Positions 1 to 5,426 of a DNA stretch of 10,912 nt are shown in pieces. A model generated the notes under the pieces. That model saw nothing but the letters and a program-made list of their open reading frames with translations, was not told the origin of the DNA and ran no database searches. Each line of letters opens with the position of its first letter. Within the stretch, counting starts at the first letter, position 1. The stretch lies in the NCBI GenBank assembly GCA_900546575.1, contig URDM01000084.1, positions 1-10,912 of the forward strand. Reading direction: 5' to 3'. This stretch comes from an uncultured Prevotella sp. (GTDB taxonomy: Bacteria; Bacteroidota; Bacteroidia; Bacteroidales; Bacteroidaceae). A program made the translations under genes and the position numbers.

Positions 1-130
1 TCAAGAAGATGAATTTGCCGTCAGAATTCGCCATACGATATATATAGGCAGTCTTGTCTATATAAAGATTGTCATTCGTGCGGATTTCCGAGAATGTCTG
101 TATGCCTAAAGGATATAATTTTCGTGCCAT
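1..130 (-). CDS. AAA-ATPase-like protein (PF09820 type), N-terminal fragment
   Basis: The minus strand from the ATG at 130-128 is open to the window edge and encodes 43 residues beginning MARKLYPLGIQTF, then EIRTNDNLYIDKTAYIYRM, and ending GKFIFL. This matches the typical start of the large Bacteroidota family often annotated 'AAA family ATPase' or 'AAA-ATPase-like domain' (PF09820), where a LYPxGxQxFxxIR segment and YIDKTxYIYRM come just before a Walker A region of the SRPRRFGKS type. That P-loop would lie just past the edge and is not visible here. Full-length members are usually about 500 residues, often carry a C-terminal PD-(D/E)XK nuclease-like domain, and occur in many copies per genome; their role is not established. 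The start is chosen because the family homology begins right at this Met. The identification is made from the N-terminus alone. Confidence 0.82.
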   Translation of the reverse strand, partial: MARKLYPLGIQTFSEIRTNDNLYIDKTAYIYRMANSDGKFIFL

Positions 131-225
131 GCTCGTGGTTGTTTTCTATTACGATGCGAATATACAAAAAATATCTGATAATACAAAACGAAGCGAATAA
201 GGCAAACAATATTTGCATTTCTAAC

Positions 226-289
226 CGCTCAAAACTACGTGCTGAGCGCACAAGGAAATCCTTGGCTCAAAATTCTCGAGTTTTGAGCG
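226..289. repeat. Overlapping, mutually exclusive inverted repeats
   Basis: CGCTCAAAACT at 226-236 is the exact reverse complement of AGTTTTGAGCG at 279-289. GCTCAAAA at 265-272 is also complementary to TTTTGAGC at 281-288. The right-hand arm can therefore pair with either left-hand partner, but not with both. A small palindrome, AAGG-AAAT-CCTT (252-263), sits between them. The element lies about 100-160 bp upstream of the AAA-ATPase-like gene. It could be an RNA switch, an operator cluster or chance A/T-rich symmetry; no T-run marks it as a terminator. Confidence 0.6.
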
Positions 290-352
290 TGCAGCGATAT
301 ATTGCTCAAATACAGCGTTTTATACGTTTTACAATTTGATTGTGCAATTATT

Positions 353-401
353 GCATAACAAAAGGACAACTTTAGCATAACAAAAGGACAACTTTAGCAT
401 A
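353..401. repeat. 22-bp direct tandem repeat, 2.2 copies
   Basis: A 22-bp unit at 353-374 is repeated exactly at 375-396 and followed by the first five bases of a third copy (GCATA, 397-401). The unit contains the imperfect palindrome AAAG-GACAA-CTTT. It is directly preceded by the palindrome TGCAAT-T-ATTGCA (343-355), which overlaps its first bases. Two perfect copies next to palindromes would suit an operator, but a slippage duplication is equally possible. Confidence 0.8.
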
Positions 402-425
402 GCAATAGTACTACAGTTGTAATGC

Positions 426-483
426 AAAAAGACCTCATTTTCACTCCAAATGTAGTACTTTGGAGTGAAAATGAGGTCTTTTT
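426..483. terminator. Orphan 25-bp perfect hairpin (bidirectional terminator-like)
   Basis: Bases 426-450 are the exact reverse complement of 459-483, with an 8-base loop TGTAGTAC (451-458). The left arm starts with five A and the right arm ends with five T, so either strand would give a stem followed by U residues. That is the form of a bidirectional intrinsic terminator. The stem is longer than most intrinsic terminators, and no gene ends beside it: the peptidase upstream on the minus strand has its own terminator at 717-769. It may be a second terminator, the 3' end of an unannotated small RNA, or a palindromic mobile or repeat element. Confidence 0.7.
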
Positions 484-600
484 GTATAATAATATGGTTT
501 TAGGCAGCGTCAAAATCTACAAAAACCGATACTGAAATCTCTATAATCGATTTTTCATTTGTAACACTTTTTTACTGCATAGATTATATTTGCATATAAG

Positions 601-635
601 CCCTACCCCCCAACCCCTCCCCCGAAGGGAGGGGA
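601..635. repeat. G/C-rich palindromic island
   Basis: Within A/T-rich DNA a C-run block is followed by CCCCTCCC (614-621), the loop CCGAA and GGGAGGGG (627-634), an 8-bp all G/C-rich stem but for one T-A pair. I recall similar 'CCCTCCCC...GGGAGGGG' blocks scattered between genes in Bacteroidota genomes, where they produce spurious LPSLRGRGWGVG-like translations; that pattern appears on the minus strand here. The family assignment is from memory, and only the palindrome is seen directly. Confidence 0.6.
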
Positions 636-716
636 GTAGTATGCCGTACTCCTGCATATTGTAGGAACACATAGCCCAAGATTGCCCTATGAGTGTACTA
701 ATAGATAAAAACAAAA

Positions 717-769
717 CGCCCAGTAATGGCAAAAGTATTAATAGTTAATGCTTTTGCCATTACTGGGCG
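717..769 (-). terminator. Intrinsic terminator of the M13 peptidase gene
   Basis: Bases 717-735 are exactly complementary to 751-769 (19 bp). Inside, ATTAA (737-741) and TTAAT (745-749) can extend the stem. On the minus strand the hairpin begins about 40 bases after the peptidase stop codon and is followed by TTTTGTTTTTATC, a good U-tract. This fits an intrinsic terminator for that gene. Confidence 0.82.
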
Positions 770-809
770 AATTATTGTTTTGGGTTATGGAATAACCATC
801 TACTTGCTA

Positions 810-2840
810 TTACCAGATCTGTGCACGCTTGTTCTTCGGAACGAAGAGTTTGTCGCTCTTCTTCACGTTGAATGCCTTGTACCAGGCATCAATCTGCGGA
901 AGGGCAGCGTTTACGCGAGCCTCAGCAGGCGAGTGAGGGTCGGTGTTGATCTGACGGTCGATGAATTCTGGGCGTGCATTGCCTGCCCAAACGGTAGCCC
1001 ATGACAGGAAGAAACGCTGCTCGGGTGTAAATCCGTCAATGGTCTTGGCTGCTGAAGGATTGGCCTTGAACTCATTCTCCATTGCACGGAATGCGATGTT
1101 CAGTCCACCGTTGTCACCGATGTTCTCGCCAAGTGTAAGCTTGCCGTTGATGTACTTGCCTGGCAGAGCCTCAACCTTTGAGAAGTAGTCTACCAATACC
1201 TTTGTACGTGCATCGAAGTTCTTCTTGTCGGCTTCGGTCCACCAGTTCTTCTGATTGCCGTACTTGTCAAACTGTGAGCCCTGGTCGTCAAATCCGTGCG
1301 ACATCTCATGGCCGATTACGCCACCAATGCCACCATAGTTGACAGCCTCATCGACGTTGGGGTCGAAGAATGGCGGCTGCAGGATGGCTGCCGGGAAGCA
1401 GATCTCGTTGGTGGTAGGATTGTAATAAGCATTGACAGTCTGCGGAGTCATGTGCCATTCGGTCTTGTCTACCGGCTTGTTTACCTTGCGTGAGATGTAG
1501 TCGCGTGTCATAAACTCAGACACGTTCTGCATGTTCTCAAGAAGTGAGAGCGACTCGTCGATGTTCAGGTTGGTGTAGTCCTTCCATGTGTCAGGGTAGC
1601 CTATCTTCACAATGAAGTTGGCAAGCTTGTCCTGAGCCTGCGCCTTTGTAGCCGGCGACATCCATGTTGCCTCGCTGATGCGCTGCGACAGAGCTGTCTG
1701 AAGGTTCTTTACGAGCTTGAGCATCTTCTCCTTGCTTGATGCAGGGAAGTATTTCTCGACATAGAGCTTGCCGATTGCCTCGCCCAACACACCGCTTACG
1801 AGTGATGTGGCACGCTTCCAGCGCGGACGATCCTGCTGAACACCCGACATTACGCGGCTCAACTCGAAGTCAGCCTTGCGGAAATTGTCGTCGAGATAGC
1901 CCGAAACGCTTGATATGGCGTGTGCTTCGGCATAAGCCTTGAGGTCGTCGAGCGGCTCGTCGGCAAGAATCTTCTCCACCTCGTGTATCGGTTCAATCTG
2001 GCTGACGTCTACGTGCGAGAATGCCGGGAAGCCCTGCATGAGGAATACGTTGCCCCAGTCGATGCCCGGGAATTGCTTCACCATAGCAGCGTAAGTCATC
2101 TTATGGTAGTTGCCCTGAACGTCGCGCAGCTCCACTTTGCCCTTGCTTGCCTTGGCTATGCGTGTCTCTATGCGCATAGTTGCATCGGCCTTACGCTGGG
2201 CATCGGGCTCAGTGTTGCCTGCAAGATAGAGCACCATCTTCAGATAATTGGCATAAGCGGCACGCACGGCTTTAATCTGTGCGTCGTCAGAGAGATAGTA
2301 GTCGCGGTCGCCCAAACCGAGTCCGCCCTGTCCAACACTAACAAGGTTGTTGGCGGCATCCTTCATATCGGCACCTACACCTACTCCGAACATTGTGCAA
2401 CCCACTCCACGCATGTCGAGCTGAGCCGTTACTATCTGATATTCGCGACGGTCCTGAATGCCGTTGATGGTCTTAAGGATAGGCTGCAGAGGCTCGGCTG
2501 CCTCACGGTTGCGGCGCACGCTGTCCATAGCGAGATTGTAGAGCGAACCGATTTTCTGTCCGAGCGAGCCCTTGGTCTGCGGCTTTGACGAATACTCCTG
2601 GATAAGGTCGAAAATGCGTTTCTGGTTCAATTCGTCGAGATCGATGAACGAACCGTTTCGCGCATGTTCTGCATCCAGCGGATGAGCCTTGCGCCAACCG
2701 CCGATAGCATACTCATAAAAGTCGTTGCCGGGCTTCACTGCCGTGTTCATATAGGCAGGATTGATACCCTTAGATGTCTGCGCTCCTGCCGACATTGCGG
2801 CTGCGAGCGAAGCTGCTAAGATTAATGTTCTTGCTTTCAT
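810..2840 (-). CDS. pepO: Secreted M13-family zinc endopeptidase (neprilysin/PepO-like)
   Basis: A 676-residue zinc metallopeptidase. Residues 1-20 (MKARTLILAASL then AAAMSAGAQ) form a signal peptide without a lipobox cysteine, so the enzyme is probably periplasmic or exported. Peptidase_M13_N spans roughly residues 35-420 and Peptidase_M13 the rest. The zinc site is complete: HEMSH with H511, E512 and H515, followed by E572 and D576 in ENIGDNGGL. N470-Y473 (NAYY) is the substrate-backbone motif (NAFY/NAYY in the family). Length and the aromatic C-terminal W are normal for bacterial PepO-like enzymes. The family cleaves oligopeptides on the amino side of hydrophobic residues; the substrate here is unknown. 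A TATTTTTG -7 motif about 83 bp upstream and a terminator downstream suggest a single-gene transcript. The leader is A-rich with no Shine-Dalgarno sequence. The symbol follows general usage for the family. Confidence 0.95.
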   Translation of the reverse strand: MKARTLILAASLAAAMSAGAQTSKGINPAYMNTAVKPGNDFYEYAIGGWRKAHPLDAEHARNGSFIDLDELNQKRIFDLIQEYSSKPQTKGSLGQKIGSLYNLAMDSVRRNREAAEPLQPILKTINGIQDRREYQIVTAQLDMRGVGCTMFGVGVGADMKDAANNLVSVGQGGLGLGDRDYYLSDDAQIKAVRAAYANYLKMVLYLAGNTEPDAQRKADATMRIETRIAKASKGKVELRDVQGNYHKMTYAAMVKQFPGIDWGNVFLMQGFPAFSHVDVSQIEPIHEVEKILADEPLDDLKAYAEAHAISSVSGYLDDNFRKADFELSRVMSGVQQDRPRWKRATSLVSGVLGEAIGKLYVEKYFPASSKEKMLKLVKNLQTALSQRISEATWMSPATKAQAQDKLANFIVKIGYPDTWKDYTNLNIDESLSLLENMQNVSEFMTRDYISRKVNKPVDKTEWHMTPQTVNAYYNPTTNEICFPAAILQPPFFDPNVDEAVNYGGIGGVIGHEMSHGFDDQGSQFDKYGNQKNWWTEADKKNFDARTKVLVDYFSKVEALPGKYINGKLTLGENIGDNGGLNIAFRAMENEFKANPSAAKTIDGFTPEQRFFLSWATVWAGNARPEFIDRQINTDPHSPAEARVNAALPQIDAWYKAFNVKKSDKLFVPKNKRAQIW

Positions 2841-2922
2841 TTTGTATTTTTATTTAGTTGAGTTCCTTTTTTTGTGTCACTCTTATAACTTGTTCTGTTA
2901 CTCATCTCACTTATATAGAGTG

Positions 2923-2930
2923 CAAAAATA
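2923..2930 (-). promoter_or_regulatory. Putative -7 promoter motif of the M13 peptidase gene
   Basis: Read on the minus strand this is TATTTTTG, a full match to the Bacteroidota TAnnTTTG element. It lies about 83 bp upstream of the start codon. I do not see a clear -33 TTTG at the expected distance, so the call rests on the -7 motif and its position. Confidence 0.5.
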
Positions 2931-2962
2931 ATGAATTTACTACACATTAAGGCACATTGTTA

Positions 2963-2981
2963 GGAATAGTTAACCTATTCC
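2963..2981 (-). terminator. Short hairpin downstream of priA
   Basis: GGAATAG (2963-2969) and CTATTCC (2975-2981) form a 7-bp stem with the loop TTAAC, 26 bases after the priA stop on the minus strand. No T-run follows, so it is at best a weak terminator or 3'-end stabiliser. Confidence 0.35.
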
Positions 2982-3006
2982 GACCGTTGCACAACCTATA
3001 CGAATG

Positions 3007-5295
3007 CTACAGCGGATCAACGTCGAAGAACACGCTCATGGCTGCATAGCGCTTGTCCTGAAGCAATGCCGTGCGCGATGCCGACATGCAACGGCGCGCC
3101 AGAGCGAGGTCGATGCCAAGCTCAAGCTTCACTACTATCTTGCGTATCGACTCGGTCTTGACGCGCGCTACGGCTGGCTTGTCGGGGCCGAGCACCCGTT
3201 CGCCAAACTGCTGGCGCAATCGTGACGCCATCTCGATGGCTGCCGACTCTACCACAGCTTCGTTGCGATAGCGCAGATATACATACACAAGATGATAGAA
3301 GGGCGGATAATGGAACATACGACGCTCTTCCATCAGGTCGGAAGCGAACGTCTTGAAGTCGCCGCTCACCACCTGTTGTATCACGGGCAGGTCGGGACTC
3401 TTGGTCTGAAGTATAACGAGTCCGCGCTCGCCACGCCGTCCTGCACGTCCGCTCACCTGTGTCAGCATCATATAGGCGTGTTCGTAGGCACGGAAGTCGG
3501 GATAGTTGAGCATGGTGTCGGCATTGAGTATGCCCACAACCGTCACGCCCGAGAAGTCGAGTCCCTTCGAAATCATCTGCGTTCCAATAAGTATGTCGGT
3601 GCGACCCGACGAGAAGTCGCCTATGATGCGCTGATATGCACCTGCCGAACGTGTAGTGTCAAGGTCCATACGTGCTATGCGTGCATCGGGAAACAGCTCG
3701 CGCACGCGGTCTTCTATCTTCTCTGTGCCGTAGCCACGACCAAGAAGTTCGGTGCTCTCGCAGTTGGGACACTGATGCGGAACGGCGTATGTGTATCCGC
3801 AATAGTGGCATGTAAGAACGTTCATCGAGCGGTGATAGGTGAGCGACACGTCACAGTTCTTGCACTTTGGCACCCATCCGCACACCTTACACTCCACCAT
3901 CGGAGCGAAACCGCGGCGATTCTGAAACAGGATAATCTGCTTGTGCTGCTTCAATGCGGCACGCATGGCGTCCAAAAGTTCGGGCGAGAAGGGTCCGCGC
4001 ATCATCTTGCGGCGGTAAAGGTCCTTGATGTCCACCACATGTATGTCGGGCAGAGCCACGTCCTTGTATCGTGTTGTCAGGCTGACGTAGCCATACTTGC
4101 CCGTGAGCGCATTGTTGTAGCTCTCCATCGAGGGCGTGGCTGTGCCCAACAGCACCTTGGCTCCATCGTACATGCGTGCCAGCATGATGGCAGCCGAGCG
4201 TGCATGATAGCGCGGAGCGGGGTCTTGCTGCTTGAAGGATGTCTCGTGTTCCTCGTCGACTATGACCAGTCCGAGACGGCTGAAGGGCAGAAACACTGCC
4301 GAACGTGCACCGAGTATCACGTCGTATGGCTCGTCTGATAGTTGCTTTTTCCATATCTCCACACGCTCGGCATCGCTATATCGCGAATGGTAGATGCCCA
4401 GTCGCGAACCGAACACACGCTGCAGACGGCGTGTCATCTGCACGGTGAGGGCTATCTCGGGCAATAGATAGAGCACCTGGCGACCCTCGTCGATAGCTTT
4501 CTGAATGAGATGGATGTATATTTCGGTCTTGCCGCTCGACGTGACGCCGTGCAGCAACACCACATTCTTGCTCATAAACTGAACGCCAATCTTGTTCATT
4601 GCGTCCTGCTGTGCCTCACTCAGCGGCTGGATGTTCTCGGGCGAGTATTCTCCCCCACCCCCTATGCGTCCCACTTCACGATGATATACCTCAAGAAAGC
4701 GTCGCGACGTGAGCTGGCGCAATATGGCATCGGAGGCGTTGGCGGCATTCTGCAGTTCGTCGCAAGCCACCTCCTGTATGTGCTCAGGAGGCGTTTCGCC
4801 GTCAATCTGGTCCCAGTGCGACAGCTCAAGATACTTGCAGAAGGTCTGCTGCTGCTTCAGCGCACGTGACAATGCGGTCATGGCGATGTGCAGCGAATGC
4901 TCTGTGCGCAGATTGGCAGGCAACGTCACGCAACGAACTGTCTTCGGACGATAGCCGTCTTCGGCCTTCAATCCAGCTGGCAGCGCTGCCTTGAACACGT
5001 CGCCAAGCGCACACATATAATATGTGGAAATCCATTGCCACAGACGGAGCTGGCGTTCTGGCAGCACTGGACTGTCGTCTACCACCTGTATTATGTCGCG
5101 CGTGTCAAACTCGGGTTTGTCGTTATGCGTGCTAACAGCCATGGCTGTGTACGTTTTGGAGCGTCCGAGGGGCACGACAACACGTACGCCCATGCGCACC
5201 TGTGGCGCAAGCGTGTCGGGTACAGAATATGTGAAGGTGCCATCAAGGGGCAAGGGCAATATTACTTCGACGTAGAGCATGGCGTGATAATACAT
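3007..5295 (-). CDS. priA: Primosomal protein N', replication-restart DNA helicase PriA
   Basis: PriA recognises stalled forks, unwinds DNA 3'-to-5' and starts reassembly of the primosome. The frame encodes 762 residues. An N-terminal 3'BD region starts YVEVILPLPLDGTFTYSVP. The superfamily 2 motor has Walker A GVTSSGKTE (K256) and Walker B DEEH (D347-H350). All eight zinc-binding cysteines are present: C469, C472, C478, C481, C496, C499, C509 and C512. The helicase C-terminal motifs include GTQMISKGLDF and QVSGRAGRRGERG. The start is uncertain: Met6 (codon at 5280-5278, giving MLYVEVILPLP) fits family alignments as well as Met1. It also leaves about 30 bases after the -7 motif at 5312-5319, against about 15 for the upstream start; I favour 5280. 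The gene diverges from the prolyl oligopeptidase gene and lies 166 bp upstream of the M13 peptidase gene, which has its own promoter motif. Confidence 0.97.
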   Translation of the reverse strand: MYYHAMLYVEVILPLPLDGTFTYSVPDTLAPQVRMGVRVVVPLGRSKTYTAMAVSTHNDKPEFDTRDIIQVVDDSPVLPERQLRLWQWISTYYMCALGDVFKAALPAGLKAEDGYRPKTVRCVTLPANLRTEHSLHIAMTALSRALKQQQTFCKYLELSHWDQIDGETPPEHIQEVACDELQNAANASDAILRQLTSRRFLEVYHREVGRIGGGGEYSPENIQPLSEAQQDAMNKIGVQFMSKNVVLLHGVTSSGKTEIYIHLIQKAIDEGRQVLYLLPEIALTVQMTRRLQRVFGSRLGIYHSRYSDAERVEIWKKQLSDEPYDVILGARSAVFLPFSRLGLVIVDEEHETSFKQQDPAPRYHARSAAIMLARMYDGAKVLLGTATPSMESYNNALTGKYGYVSLTTRYKDVALPDIHVVDIKDLYRRKMMRGPFSPELLDAMRAALKQHKQIILFQNRRGFAPMVECKVCGWVPKCKNCDVSLTYHRSMNVLTCHYCGYTYAVPHQCPNCESTELLGRGYGTEKIEDRVRELFPDARIARMDLDTTRSAGAYQRIIGDFSSGRTDILIGTQMISKGLDFSGVTVVGILNADTMLNYPDFRAYEHAYMMLTQVSGRAGRRGERGLVILQTKSPDLPVIQQVVSGDFKTFASDLMEERRMFHYPPFYHLVYVYLRYRNEAVVESAAIEMASRLRQQFGERVLGPDKPAVARVKTESIRKIVVKLELGIDLALARRCMSASRTALLQDKRYAAMSVFFDVDPL

Positions 5296-5311
5296 TTATT
5301 GAAAGTATATG

Positions 5312-5319
5312 CAAAAGTA
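5312..5319 (-). promoter_or_regulatory. Putative priA promoter, -7 motif
   Basis: On the minus strand this reads TACTTTTG, a full TAnnTTTG match. ATTG (5344-5341), 21 bp upstream, matches three of four bases of the -33 TTTG element. Together they form the best-supported promoter in the window, and they favour the later of the two priA start codons. Confidence 0.6.
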
Positions 5320-5351
5320 GACAAAAATTCAATAATCTCCCAATAAATCGC

Positions 5352-5359
5352 TAACTTTG
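5352..5359 (+). promoter_or_regulatory. Putative prolyl oligopeptidase promoter, -7 motif
   Basis: TAACTTTG is a full match to the Bacteroidota -7 consensus, 67 bp upstream of the prolyl oligopeptidase ATG. It predicts an A-rich untranslated leader of roughly 60 bases. The -33 element is weak. It sits only 32 bp from the oppositely directed priA motif. Confidence 0.6.
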
Positions 5360-5426
5360 CACAATATGATACGAACGAAACAAGTACATTAACGAATAAC
5401 CTCTTACAAAACAAAAGCGTAACACT

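Larger units (their letters stand above)
131..809. other. Gene-free, structure-rich intergenic region
   Basis: About 680 bp separate the start of the AAA-ATPase-like gene from the end of the M13 peptidase gene; both are on the minus strand. I see no convincing coding sequence: the short open frames have no recognisable protein pattern. The region is A/T-rich except for one G/C-rich island. It holds overlapping inverted repeats (226-289), a 22-bp tandem repeat (353-401), a 25-bp-stem hairpin (426-483), a G/C-rich palindrome (614-634) and the peptidase terminator (717-769). These are listed separately. Confidence 0.75.

Noticed and set aside
94..339. 81-codon plus-strand frame at the left end
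   Set aside because: It overlaps the better-supported AAA-ATPase-like start on the other strand and covers the inverted repeats; no protein pattern.
353..401. Possible CRISPR array start
   Set aside because: The units are directly adjacent with no spacers, only two copies, and no cas genes nearby.
447..454. Minus-strand TACATTTG, a full -7 promoter match inside the orphan hairpin
   Set aside because: It falls across the stem and loop of a palindrome, and a six-base match is expected by chance in several hundred A/T-rich bases.
541..732. 63-codon minus-strand frame with LPSLRGRGWGVG
   Set aside because: The pattern is a known type of spurious translation of the G/C-rich palindromic block, and the frame runs into the peptidase terminator.
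730..737. Minus-strand TACTTTTG inside the peptidase terminator
   Set aside because: It is part of the terminator stem with no gene suitably placed downstream; chance match.
1920..2588. 222-codon open frame antisense to the M13 peptidase gene
   Set aside because: A shadow of a well-supported gene; no signal, domain or promoter.
3292..4338. 348-codon open frame antisense to priA
   Set aside because: It lies wholly inside priA, has no recognisable domain and an odd Cys/His/Val-rich composition; it is a by-product of codon usage on the other strand.
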